Part shown: piece by piece, positions 17,052-25,832 of the stretch | Numbering within the stretch: position 1 is the stretch's first letter | Layout: every line of letters starts with the position of its first letter | DNA from: Mycobacterium sp. E740 | Lineage (GTDB): Bacteria > Actinomycetota > Actinomycetes > Mycobacteriales > Mycobacteriaceae | Direction of reading: 5' to 3' | Assembly (NCBI RefSeq): GCF_001672895.1 | Contig: NZ_LZKP01000191.1 | Coordinates: forward strand, 1 to 41,280 | DNA length: 41,280 nt | Translations under genes and position numbers: made by a program | Notes under the pieces: generated by a model | The model's input: the letters and a program-made list of their open reading frames with translations, nothing else | Database searches by the model: none | What the model was told of the DNA's origin: nothing

Positions 17052-19607
17052 ATGTCCCGGCTGGCCGGCACCTGGGTGCCGTTTCGGCGGATCCACCTCG
17101 CAGCGTTGATCGCAGACTGGCGCCGGACGCTGCTCAGCGTGATCGGAGTCGCCGCCGGGGTGACGGTGGTGGTCGGATCGCTGATCCTCAAAGGCGAACT
17201 CCTGCGCCCGTTCGATTCGTACGGTCCCTCGCTCACCCACGCCGCCGAGGGCGAGGTCGTCGAGGTCACGCCGAATGTCAGTGGCCGATTGTCGATCGAG
17301 ATCATCGACCGGCTGCGCACCGAAGTCACCGGGGCCCAAGCGGTCATCCCGGTCGTCGCCGCGTTGACGCCGGTCGACATCCCCGACGGCCAGCAGGGCT
17401 TCTTCCTGCTCGGCGGCTCCTGCCAGATCGAGCTGCTGGTCGGGCCGTTCAACTGCGAACAGCGCGCACGTGAGAAGGCCGCCGACGGTCCCGGTGTGCC
17501 GCTTCAGATTCCGACCGCCATCGCCGAGCGCCACGGTCTGCAGCTCGGCGACGAGTTGCACATCCCCGGCCTGCCGCCCGGCTCGGCACATCTGGGTTGG
17601 ACGTTCCCGGAGTTCGACCGCGTCGAGGGCATCAACAACGGCTACGTGCTGCTCGCGCCGTCCTGGGACATCGCCGCGGCCATGCTCTCCTCACCTGGCT
17701 ACGTCACCGCCGCGTTCGTGTTACCGAGACCAGGTGCGCATATCACGACCGCCATCGACCGTGTCATCGCCGCCACCGCGACGGCGGGCCCGCCGCGCCC
17801 GCACCTGCCCGCGGTGCTGCAGAACGGCACGCAGAGCTTCAACCTGACGGTGCTGGCCGGCGTCTTGATCGGATTCCTCATCGCCGTCAACACGATCCTG
17901 CTGGCCGTCGAGGACCGACGGGCGGTCATGGGCACCATCGGCGCGATGGGCGCAAAGCCGGTCGGGTTGTTCGGTGGCATGCTCGGCGAAGGGGCGGTGG
18001 TGGGTGTACTCGGGGGACTGGCGGGGGTGCCGAGCGGTTTCCTGCTCGGGATGTATCTGGTCCATCGGCACGGCCAAGCCATCCTCGCCGGCTCCGGGGC
18101 CACGCCGGCAGCGCATTTCACGCCGAGCTTGATCGTGATCGGCGCGGTCGCGGGAACAGCCTCGGGAATCCTCGCGATGATCGGGCCTGCCATGCGGCTC
18201 GCCCGTGAAGGCCCGTTGGCGTCGATGGCCGGTGCCGGCGGAGTGCAGCGCGCGAGGACGATTCCGTTCTGGCCATTGATCATCGGAGCGGCAATGGTGG
18301 CCGGCGCCGTCGTCGTTTTGCAAAGGTTCGAACGTGGGTCGATGCCGCTGAATGTCGGAATTAACGGAATGGCGGTCGGGCTCTACGGGATCGCGTTCGT
18401 GGCACTGTGGATCGCGCCGCGCGCAGCCGGGCCGTTGATCGGCGTGGTGACCGCCGCCCGACCTGACGTCGGGCGTCTGCTGCGTGCCGATGTCCGGCGC
18501 TACACACTGCTGTTCGCCATGTCCGTGGCGTTGCTCACCGTCGGCAGCGGTTTGGCCATCGGTTCACATGGAATGCAACTGCTCGCTACCACGCAGGTGG
18601 CAGAACAGAAGGCCGAGCGCTTGCCTGACGCCCTGCTCGTCAGCGCGCAATCGGTGCTCGACCAGCGGGACAGCCACCTCGCAGACGCCACTTTCGGCTT
18701 GGTGACCGGGGCCGCTGACGGCCGCAGCGTGTCCGCGCGCTGGCGGTCGACGATCTCGTCAGGCACCACGCCGCGGCTTGTCATCGGCGTCACGCCGGGG
18801 GACTGGTACAGCCGCGGCCGCTATCAACCGACGCGCGCCGACGACGAGATGTGGCAGGGCTTGCGCGAGGGGAACATCGGTCTCAGCGAGATCGCCGCCA
18901 GCCGCCTCGGCGTCACCGTCGGTGATGCAGTCGAGCTGCCGACGGTCAACGGGCAGAAGCGGTATCGGGTCGCGGGTATCTTTCGTCCGCGCATGATCGA
19001 CGACACCGCGGTGGGCGACATCGTCCTGACGTCGGAGACTGTGGCGCGCACCGACTGGGCAGCCGTCCGCGATCGAGCCGCGGTGAGCTATTCGTCACCC
19101 ACAGATGCAGCCGCTCATCGTCACGACTTCCTTTCGCTCGGCGCCGGACTGGCCGTGTACGACAACACCGAATGGCACTCGGTAGCCGCAGACGGGATCA
19201 CCCGGTTCTTGGAGCCGTTCACGATCAGCGGGTACATCATCATGGTCGTGGCGGGCCTGAGCGTGCTGAATGTGTTCGTACTGGGCCTGGTTCAGCGCAA
19301 GCGAGAGCGCGCCGCGCTGCGCGCCATCGGTGTGACGCCCGGGCAGGAGCAGGCTGTCGTGGTCGCGCATGCTGGTGCGCTCGGACTCCTTGCCGCCGTT
19401 TTCGGTGGGTTGGGTGGTTCGGGTCTCACGTACCTCTGGACACTGGGCTCGCCGGTCTACTACGGCGTCAAGATCGACTGGGCGGTGCTGGACGCCCCGT
19501 TGAGAACCGGGATGGTGGCCGTGATCGTGCTCGTATTGGCCGCCGCTGTCTATCCGGTGTTCCACGCGCGACGGTTGGAAACGATAGCGGTGCTGCGAAC
19601 CGCTTGA
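17052..19607 (+). CDS. FtsX/MacB-type ABC permease with two FtsX modules
   Basis: This 851-aa membrane protein has TM1 at ~residues 25-45 (LLSVIGVAAGVTVVVGSLIL) followed by a ~220-residue extracytoplasmic MacB-like domain. A first FtsX block follows at ~residues 265-390 ('LIGFLIAVNTILL...GAMGAKPVGLFGGML'), then central membrane spans, a second extracytoplasmic domain and a second FtsX block at the C-terminus ('ERAALRAIGVTPGQEQAVV'). This is the long, internally duplicated permease form found in actinobacteria. It probably works with the 255-aa ATPase in efflux, lipoprotein handling or envelope stress; the substrate is unknown. ATG 17052 is preceded by AGAGGTG; longer readings run through the ATPase gene and are rejected. 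Confidence 0.9.
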   Translation: MSRLAGTWVPFRRIHLAALIADWRRTLLSVIGVAAGVTVVVGSLILKGELLRPFDSYGPSLTHAAEGEVVEVTPNVSGRLSIEIIDRLRTEVTGAQAVIPVVAALTPVDIPDGQQGFFLLGGSCQIELLVGPFNCEQRAREKAADGPGVPLQIPTAIAERHGLQLGDELHIPGLPPGSAHLGWTFPEFDRVEGINNGYVLLAPSWDIAAAMLSSPGYVTAAFVLPRPGAHITTAIDRVIAATATAGPPRPHLPAVLQNGTQSFNLTVLAGVLIGFLIAVNTILLAVEDRRAVMGTIGAMGAKPVGLFGGMLGEGAVVGVLGGLAGVPSGFLLGMYLVHRHGQAILAGSGATPAAHFTPSLIVIGAVAGTASGILAMIGPAMRLAREGPLASMAGAGGVQRARTIPFWPLIIGAAMVAGAVVVLQRFERGSMPLNVGINGMAVGLYGIAFVALWIAPRAAGPLIGVVTAARPDVGRLLRADVRRYTLLFAMSVALLTVGSGLAIGSHGMQLLATTQVAEQKAERLPDALLVSAQSVLDQRDSHLADATFGLVTGAADGRSVSARWRSTISSGTTPRLVIGVTPGDWYSRGRYQPTRADDEMWQGLREGNIGLSEIAASRLGVTVGDAVELPTVNGQKRYRVAGIFRPRMIDDTAVGDIVLTSETVARTDWAAVRDRAAVSYSSPTDAAAHRHDFLSLGAGLAVYDNTEWHSVAADGITRFLEPFTISGYIIMVVAGLSVLNVFVLGLVQRKRERAALRAIGVTPGQEQAVVVAHAGALGLLAAVFGGLGGSGLTYLWTLGSPVYYGVKIDWAVLDAPLRTGMVAVIVLVLAAAVYPVFHARRLETIAVLRTA

Positions 19608-19614
19608 GCCTGGT

Positions 19615-22600
19615 CTACATCGCCGCGGCCCAGGCGATATGTCCTTCGAAGCCAAGCGATTCCGCCTTCGCGCGATAACAGCTCAGCAGCTCTCGGTAAG
19701 CGGCGTCGTCGCTGCGGGCGCGGGCCAGGAGCGTGCGCAACCGTAGCCGGGTGATCTCGACCATCGCCGAGTTCCCGTTCGCCGACAGGTCCGCCAACAC
19801 GTCAGTTGCCTTCTGGGCTTCAGCAAGGTCTCCCTCGGCGCCACGTTTCAGCAGCGCCTCCACCAGTAAGCCGGTCCCGAAAACGCCATATCCGAGCCGC
19901 CCCGCCGCGTGCAGCTCGGACACGGCTGCGCGCATCACCTTCAGGGCGGCACCCCAGTCGCCGCGCCTGGCCGACTCAGGGGCGGCCAACAGCTCGGTGA
20001 CCGGAACGAGGGAGGGGATACGTTCCCGCAGGAACATGTCGCGGGACCGCAACAGCAGCTCGAGCCCGCGGTGACGGTCGGCCGCGGCCTCCCGATAGAC
20101 CAGCACCACCCCCAGGGCGAGCTCGGCGAAACCCAGTGCGTAATCGTTGGAGGCCCGTTGGGCGGCGAGCACGGCCTCCTCGCATGCGGCCAGCGCGGAG
20201 TCGTCGGGCCGTAGCACCCCGTAGGCGATTTCGATGGGGTACGTCCAGCCGAGGATGAGGGCCAGTGTTGCAGGGTCGCTGTTGCGCGCCATCGCGTGCG
20301 CGTCGTGAAGGTCCTCGCGCCAGCCGGGCCGGCCCAGCCACCACCGGGCGACTCCGCGGATTGCCAACGCGAAGGCCAGCGGTGATCCGACCCCGAAGCC
20401 GGCGCCCCTGGCGGGATCGCCGCCGGCCAGCTCGATGATGGTCTGCGACCATCGCAGGATCTGGTCGAACTCGCCGCTGTCGAACCAGCTGAGGAACGCT
20501 ATGAACGACAAGCTCATGATCGGGGTCGGGTCGGCCATCGACTCGAGCAACGACATCTGTTCGGCAGCCATCCGGGCGGCCTCACGCGCTTTTCCGGTGA
20601 ACAAGAGCTCGGTGGCCGGGCCGGTCATGCCGATTGCGAGCGAGACCTTATCCCCTGCCGCACTGCACATCTCGCGCAGCTCCACGAACCGTCCTTGAGT
20701 TTCTCGGAGATCACGAGCTTGAAAATCGGTGGCGCACAGCATGGTCAGCGGGGCAATCGCCATGGCGAGCTGGGTACCGTCGTCGGCTGCGGACACACTG
20801 TCGGCGAGCCGACGTGCTCGCTGCCAGCTGACTCGGGCCGCACCGACATCGCGGGTGGCCGACCAACCGCCTGCACGCATGTGCCAGCCGTACGCCGCGC
20901 CCGCCTCGCCTGCAGACTCGAGATGCTCGGCGATCAGCGCCGCGTTCTCCTCCACTGCCGCCGGTTCGTGTTCCTGGACAGCGGTGGCGACGCGCCGGTG
21001 CCATTCGGCGCGAGTGGATTTAAGTTGTGACTCGTATGCCACTGCGCGGATCAGTGGGTGCCGGAAAGCGTACTCGGCGCTTCGGGTGAAACGAATCTGG
21101 TCGATGAACTCCGCACTGATCAGCTCCTGGAGCGCCGGCTCGATATCCAGCGCTTCGAGAAACTTCATCTCGAAGCGGGCGCCGATCACCGCAGCGGCGT
21201 TCAACGTTCGTCTGGCTGGATTGCTGAGCCGGTCGATGCGCGCCTCGATCGCCGCCTGGACCGTGGCGGGCACGTTGATCTCGGCGACATCCGTGCCGCA
21301 GATATGGGCACCGCGTTCACCGGTCAGCACACCGCGTTGCACCAGTTCCCGAACCATCTCCTCGGCGAAGAAGGGGTTCCCGGCGGCTCGCTCGGCGATG
21401 ATCGTGGCGAGTTCCCGGACCGAGGGATCCAGGCCCAGCAGCTCGCGAAGGAGATTCGAGATCTCCGAATCATCCAGTGGCGCAAGCGCTATGGTCTGTG
21501 CTCCGGGCACGTGCATCAGCGCGCCATCGTAATCGTGGCGGGACGTGATCAGCATCATCGACGGGGTGCGCGAAATGACGGAAACGAAATCGGTGATCAG
21601 CGACTCGCTCACGTCGTCGATCCAGTGCGCGTCCTCGACGATGAACAGTGCCGGTTCGGTGCGGGCCAACGACGCGGTGTTGATCAGTGCGGTCAGGCGG
21701 CGCCGTCGGGCATCCGGATCGATCTGGGGCGGTGGTGTATCGGCGTCGGCGATGCCGAGCAGGTCATCGAGCAGCAGAAGATCTTCGGGGTCCGCGCCGG
21801 GGAGCATCTCCGCTCGCAGCCGCCGGCGCGCGGTCGCGTCCTCGAGGCCGGCGACACCGGTGACCTCGCGGAAGAGTTGTGCCACCACCGCGAAGGAGAT
21901 GTCACGGGTGTGCGACTCGCAGAAGGCCCAGTGCACCTCGATTCCGCGCGCAGTCGCCAACCGTGCGGTCTCGCGCGCCACCCGGCTCTTGCCGACACCG
22001 GGTGGACCGGTCACATTCACGACGGTGCCTTGACCGGTCTTCGTGCGGCCGACGATTGCCTCGAGGGTTGCCATCTCCCAGTGTCGCCCGACCAGGTGCG
22101 CATCGGCGCGGTCGACGAGTCCGTTCCGTGGACGGATCGAGATCAGTCGGCGTGCAGGTACCGGGGCGTCCATCCCTTTGACACGAACCATCTCCCGTTC
22201 GGCCAGTATTACCGCGTGTTCGACGAGCCCAGCGGTCGACTCCGACAGCATCACCCCGCCGGGCGGAGCCACCGATTCCATCCGCTGGGCAAAGCCGACC
22301 GATTCGCCCGTCGCCGCGTAACCCAGTAAGCCAGAACCCATCTCGCCCGCGATGACCCGACCGGAGTTCAGCCTGACTCGCAACCGCAGGGGCACACCGT
22401 CGCGCCGCTGGATCTCGCCGGCCAACTGCTGGGCCTCATCCTGGAGAGCCAGCCCGGCGAGGCACGCGCGAAAGGCGTGATCCTCCAACGCGACCGGAGC
22501 TCCGAAGATCGCCATCACGCCGTCGCCGGTGTACTCCACTGTTCCGCCGAAGCGGCGCACCACCGCCGCGGAGCGCTCCAGTAAGTCGGTCATGATGTGG

Positions 22601-22815
22601 CGCAACCGCTCGATGTCCACGACGGCCGCGATCTCCATCGAGCGGACCACATCGGCGAACAGCACCGTCACCTGTTTGTACTCGGCGGCGTTGACCGGCA
22701 CCGCAGTCGAGGCGCCGCACTCGTCGCAGAACCTCGCGCTCTGCCGCAGTTCGGTTCCGCATGAACTACACGCGGCTTCCGTCGTCACGCGATCCTCACT
22801 CGCTGCCCCCGACAT
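19615..22815 (-). CDS. Zinc-ribbon / class III cyclase-like / AAA-TPR multidomain protein
   Basis: This ~1066-aa protein has a CxxC...CxxC zinc ribbon (Cys16, 19, 30, 33) and a class III nucleotide cyclase homology domain (~residues 45-225). Next come an AAA/STAND ATPase (Walker A GPPGVGKSR, Lys276; Walker B 'LFIVEDAHWID') and a long TPR-like helical region. Metal aspartates Asp55 and Asp98 are kept. The purine-site region reads GESVGFAQRM (Glu171, Gly174, Arg178), so the usual transition-state Asn is Gly. There is no C-terminal LuxR HTH; the protein ends 'GFEGHIAWAAAM'. ATG 22815 is used; GTG 22788, preceded by GAGGA, is a credible later start. It converges with the ABC permease (7-base gap), and its role beside the transporter is unknown. 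Confidence 0.88.
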   Translation of the reverse strand: MSGAASEDRVTTEAACSSCGTELRQSARFCDECGASTAVPVNAAEYKQVTVLFADVVRSMEIAAVVDIERLRHIMTDLLERSAAVVRRFGGTVEYTGDGVMAIFGAPVALEDHAFRACLAGLALQDEAQQLAGEIQRRDGVPLRLRVRLNSGRVIAGEMGSGLLGYAATGESVGFAQRMESVAPPGGVMLSESTAGLVEHAVILAEREMVRVKGMDAPVPARRLISIRPRNGLVDRADAHLVGRHWEMATLEAIVGRTKTGQGTVVNVTGPPGVGKSRVARETARLATARGIEVHWAFCESHTRDISFAVVAQLFREVTGVAGLEDATARRRLRAEMLPGADPEDLLLLDDLLGIADADTPPPQIDPDARRRRLTALINTASLARTEPALFIVEDAHWIDDVSESLITDFVSVISRTPSMMLITSRHDYDGALMHVPGAQTIALAPLDDSEISNLLRELLGLDPSVRELATIIAERAAGNPFFAEEMVRELVQRGVLTGERGAHICGTDVAEINVPATVQAAIEARIDRLSNPARRTLNAAAVIGARFEMKFLEALDIEPALQELISAEFIDQIRFTRSAEYAFRHPLIRAVAYESQLKSTRAEWHRRVATAVQEHEPAAVEENAALIAEHLESAGEAGAAYGWHMRAGGWSATRDVGAARVSWQRARRLADSVSAADDGTQLAMAIAPLTMLCATDFQARDLRETQGRFVELREMCSAAGDKVSLAIGMTGPATELLFTGKAREAARMAAEQMSLLESMADPTPIMSLSFIAFLSWFDSGEFDQILRWSQTIIELAGGDPARGAGFGVGSPLAFALAIRGVARWWLGRPGWREDLHDAHAMARNSDPATLALILGWTYPIEIAYGVLRPDDSALAACEEAVLAAQRASNDYALGFAELALGVVLVYREAAADRHRGLELLLRSRDMFLRERIPSLVPVTELLAAPESARRGDWGAALKVMRAAVSELHAAGRLGYGVFGTGLLVEALLKRGAEGDLAEAQKATDVLADLSANGNSAMVEITRLRLRTLLARARSDDAAYRELLSCYRAKAESLGFEGHIAWAAAM

Positions 22816-22960
22816 CGATATGCCGCAGTCCACCCAGGCGGCGCATGCATGGACCACCCGACTCGCCAAGCGTATGTCCGCAGGTGGGACGAAGTGACGA
22901 TATTGACGCACCTGACGGTCGCGTACGCCATGGCGATCCACCCGATCGGAGCCGCCGCAC

Positions 22961-22966
22961 TAGCGT
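22961..22966 (+). promoter_or_regulatory. -10 box (TAGCGT) of far, leaderless
   Basis: TAGCGT ends 8 bases before ATG 22975, placing the transcription start at or one base before the start codon. This supports the 359-aa product over longer readings. Confidence 0.5.
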
Positions 22967-22974
22967 GGCCTGTC

Positions 22975-24054
22975 ATGACGAGCTCAGGTCCCCTCGCGGG
23001 GGTGAAGGTGATCGAACTCGGCGGAATCGGTCCCGGACCGCATGCGGCGATGGTGCTGGCCGACCTCGGCGCAGACGTCGTGCGGGTGCGCAGGCCGGGC
23101 GGTCTGCAGATGCCCGCGGAGAACGTCGACCTGTTGCACCGCGGCAAGCGCGTCGTCGACCTGGACGTGAAGCAGGAGCCGGCGACGCTGCTGAGTCTGG
23201 TCGAGAAAGCCGACGTGCTGATCGACGCATTCCGGCCCGGCATCTGCGAACGGCTCGGCATCGGACCCGAGGACTGCGCGGCGGTGAACCCGCGACTGAT
23301 CTTCGCCAGGATCACTGGCTGGGGTCAGCACGGGCCACTGGCGCAGACCGCGGGCCACGACATCAACTACCTGTCGCAGACCGGGGTGCTGTCGGCGATC
23401 GGCTACCGCGACCGGCCGCCCGTCGTGCCGCTGAACCTGGTCGCCGACTTCGGCGGCGGGTCGATGCTCGTGCTGTTGGGCATCGTCGCCGCGCTCTACG
23501 AGCGGGAGCGCTCGGGCCGGGGCCAGGTAGTCGACGCGGCGATGGTCGACGGGGTCTCGGTACTGGCACAGATGGTGTGGACGATGAAGTCGACCGGCAC
23601 GCTGGCCGACGAACGCGAATCGTTCCTGCTCGACGGCGGCGCCCCGTTCTACCGGACCTACGAGACCTCCGACGGTCGCTACATGGCGGTCGGATCGATC
23701 GAACCGCAGTTCTACGCTCAGCTGCTCGCCGGCCTCGGGCTGGACGCCGACGAGCGGCCTGCCCAACTGGACAAGTCGGCGTTCCCAGAGATGCACCGGT
23801 TGTTCGCTGATCGGTTTGCGAGCAAGACCCGCGACGAGTGGACGCAGATCTTCGCGGGCACCGACGCGTGCGTCACGCCGGTGTTGACATGGAGCGAGGC
23901 CGCCGCGAACGACCACCTGCGCGCGCGATCAACTCTGGTGCAGGCCAACGGCGTCGACCAGGCTGCGCCTGCCCCGCGGTTCTCCCGTACCCCCGCCGGG
24001 CCGATCGGTCCACCACCGCAGGCGCTGACCTCCGTGGAGGACATCGACTGGTAG
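22975..24054 (+). CDS. far: CaiB/BaiF CoA racemase/transferase (fatty acyl-CoA racemase, Rv0855-like)
   Basis: This is a 359-aa class III CoA-transferase-fold enzyme, the same length as M. tuberculosis Far (Rv0855). The catalytic residues of alpha-methylacyl-CoA racemase line up: His128 in AGHDINYL, Asp158 in LNLVADFGGG and Glu243 in GSIEPQFY. Each is offset by two from the known mycobacterial MCR numbering (His126, Asp156, Glu241). It should epimerise 2-methylacyl-CoA esters so that branched lipids or sterol side chains can enter beta-oxidation. That fits the fadA/fadB genes downstream and the Mce importer upstream. The start is set by ATG 22975 with a leaderless -10 box. Confidence 0.92.
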   Translation: MTSSGPLAGVKVIELGGIGPGPHAAMVLADLGADVVRVRRPGGLQMPAENVDLLHRGKRVVDLDVKQEPATLLSLVEKADVLIDAFRPGICERLGIGPEDCAAVNPRLIFARITGWGQHGPLAQTAGHDINYLSQTGVLSAIGYRDRPPVVPLNLVADFGGGSMLVLLGIVAALYERERSGRGQVVDAAMVDGVSVLAQMVWTMKSTGTLADERESFLLDGGAPFYRTYETSDGRYMAVGSIEPQFYAQLLAGLGLDADERPAQLDKSAFPEMHRLFADRFASKTRDEWTQIFAGTDACVTPVLTWSEAAANDHLRARSTLVQANGVDQAAPAPRFSRTPAGPIGPPPQALTSVEDIDW

Positions 24055-24112
24055 CGGGAATTAGCTGGAAAATGCTGGCCGACAGGCGCGTGGGGTAGCT
24101 AGGATTTGCCGT

Positions 24113-24553
24113 ATGGCGGTCCGGGCATCGAGAGAAGTGGTCTTCGAGGCGCCCAAGGAAGCGATCCTCAACGCGCTGGCCGACATCGACGCGGTGCCGT
24201 CGTGGTCGCCGGTGCACAAGCGCACCGAGGTGGTCGACCGGCATCCGGACGGCCGTCCGCATCACGTCAAGGCGACGTTCAAGATCATGGGAGTCACCGA
24301 CAAGGAACTGCTCGAGTACCACTGGGGTGACAATTGGGTCGTCTGGGATGCGGAGGCGACACTGCAGCAGCGCGGTCAGCACGGCGAGTACAACCTCACT
24401 CCCGTCGGAGAGGACCGGACGCGGGTGCGCTTCGACATCGTGATCGACCTCGCCGCGCCGATCCCGGAGTTCCTCTTACGCCGCGCGAAGAAGATGGTGC
24501 TCGACGTCGCCACCGAGAATCTCCGGCGGCGGGTGATGGCCGGCGCCGGATAG
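24113..24553 (+). CDS. SRPBCC (START/Bet v1-like) protein, Rv0856/Rv0857-like
   Basis: This 146-aa protein is a paralogue of the SRPBCC gene at 11759, with the same architecture: 'REVVFEAPKEAILNALADIDAVPSWSPVHK' at the start and a basic C-terminal helix 'RRAKKMVLDVATENLRRRV'. It is a predicted hydrophobic-ligand binding fold with no clear catalytic residues. M. tuberculosis has two such genes between far and dapC (Rv0856, Rv0857), but only one is present here. TAGGAT at 24100-24105 ends 7 bases before ATG 24113, so a leaderless mRNA is predicted. Confidence 0.88.
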   Translation: MAVRASREVVFEAPKEAILNALADIDAVPSWSPVHKRTEVVDRHPDGRPHHVKATFKIMGVTDKELLEYHWGDNWVVWDAEATLQQRGQHGEYNLTPVGEDRTRVRFDIVIDLAAPIPEFLLRRAKKMVLDVATENLRRRVMAGAG

Positions 24554-24560
24554 TTATCGG

Positions 24561-24617
24561 CGAGAGTCGGGTTGACCGACGTTTTGGGCGCCGTGCCGTA
24601 AGACAACCCGACACTCG
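24561..24617. terminator. Inverted repeat between convergent genes (bidirectional terminator candidate)
   Basis: CGAGAGTCGGGTTG (24561-24574) pairs with CAACCCGACACTCG (24604-24617) in 13 of 14 positions, with a 29-base loop. It fills most of the 72-base gap between two convergent genes. The loop contains TTTT on one side and GGGCGCC. It could stop transcription from both sides, or be one copy of a dispersed intergenic repeat. Confidence 0.55.
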
Positions 24618-24625
24618 GCACCCGG

Positions 24626-25798
24626 CTAGCGTCGGCGCAGGGCCTGTAGGCGGCGGATCGCCTCGTCGAGCGTGTCGTCGCGCTTGCAGAACGCGAAGCG
24701 CACCAGATGGTTCCACGCGCCGGCATGCTCGGCGCCCGAATCGCAGAAGGCCGACATCGGGATGGCGGCCACTCCTGCCCGGTGCGGCAGCTCGTTGCAA
24801 AACGAGGTGCTGTCGGTGAAGCCCAGCGGCCGCGGGTCGGCGCACAGGAAGTAGGTCCCGAAGCTGTCATGCACCTCGAAACCGAGGTCTTTCAGTGCCG
24901 CACTGAGCCGGTCGCGCTTCGCCTGCATCGAAACCCGCAGGGCGGCCACCCACGCCTCCTCGTTGTCGAGTGCGTGCGCGACGGCGGGCTGGAACGGCGC
25001 ACCGCCGACATAGGACAGGTACTGCTTGGCAGCGCGCACACCGGCGATGAGTTCTGCTGGGCCACAAGCCCATCCGATCTTCCACCCCGTCACGTTGAAC
25101 ATCTTCGCGGCGCTCGAGATTGTGATCGTGCGGTCGGCCATGCCGGGGTAGGAGGCCAACGGTAGATGGCGACGCCCGTCGAACACGAGGTGCTCGTAGA
25201 CCTCGTCGGTGATCACCAGGAGGTCTTTGTCGACGGCGAGTTGAGCCAGCGCCCGCAGTTCGTCGTCGGAGGCCACCATGCCGGTGGGGTTGTGCGGCGA
25301 GTTGACGATCAGCGCTTTGGTGCGCGGCGTGATCGCCCGGCGCAGCCTGTCGACGTCGATGGCGAAGCCTGCGCCTTGTTGCAGCAGCGGCACGGCGCGT
25401 CGCGTGCAACCGGCCATGGCGATGACGGGGGAGTAGGAGTCGTAGAACGGCTCGATCAACAGCACCTCGGAGCCGGGCTCGACGAGGCCGAGTACGGCAG
25501 AAGCGATCGCTTCGGTGGCGCCGACGGTGACCAGCACCTCGGTCTCGGGGTCGTAGCTGGTGCCGTAGTGGCGTTCGCGGTGCGCGGCGATGGCCTCGCG
25601 CAGCGGTGCGATGCCGAGGCCGGGCGGATACTGGTTGACGCCCTCGGCGATCGCGTTCTCGGCGATCTCGAGCATCCGGGGCGGGCCGTCCTCGTCGGGG
25701 AAGCCCTGGCCGAGGTTGACGGCGCCGATGCGGGCGGCCAGCGCAGACATCTCGGCGAAGATCGTCACCGCGTACGGCCGTAACCGTTGAACCGTCAC
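24626..25798 (-). CDS. dapC: PLP aminotransferase, N-succinyldiaminopimelate aminotransferase (Rv0858c-like)
   Basis: This 390-aa fold-type I (class I/II) aminotransferase is strongly similar to M. tuberculosis DapC (Rv0858c). It shows 'NLGQGFPDEDGP' near the N-terminus, 'VTVGATEAIASAV', the 'NSPHNPTG' substrate/PLP motif, 'ITDEVYEHLVF' (PLP-binding Asp/Tyr) and Lys232 in SSAAKMFNVTGWK as the Schiff-base lysine. A C-terminal Arg for the substrate carboxylate is expected in 'HLVRFAF'. In lysine/diaminopimelate synthesis it would convert N-succinyl-2-amino-6-ketopimelate with glutamate; family members also act as methionine or kynurenine aminotransferases. GTG 25798 is supported by TACGCT 8 bases upstream on the minus strand; an upstream extension to ~26002 is antisense to the kinase start region and is rejected. 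Confidence 0.93.
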   Translation of the reverse strand: MTVQRLRPYAVTIFAEMSALAARIGAVNLGQGFPDEDGPPRMLEIAENAIAEGVNQYPPGLGIAPLREAIAAHRERHYGTSYDPETEVLVTVGATEAIASAVLGLVEPGSEVLLIEPFYDSYSPVIAMAGCTRRAVPLLQQGAGFAIDVDRLRRAITPRTKALIVNSPHNPTGMVASDDELRALAQLAVDKDLLVITDEVYEHLVFDGRRHLPLASYPGMADRTITISSAAKMFNVTGWKIGWACGPAELIAGVRAAKQYLSYVGGAPFQPAVAHALDNEEAWVAALRVSMQAKRDRLSAALKDLGFEVHDSFGTYFLCADPRPLGFTDSTSFCNELPHRAGVAAIPMSAFCDSGAEHAGAWNHLVRFAFCKRDDTLDEAIRRLQALRRR

Positions 25799-25832
25799 GG
25801 TGACCGAGCGTAGCGCCGCTGCCGAACGTCGA

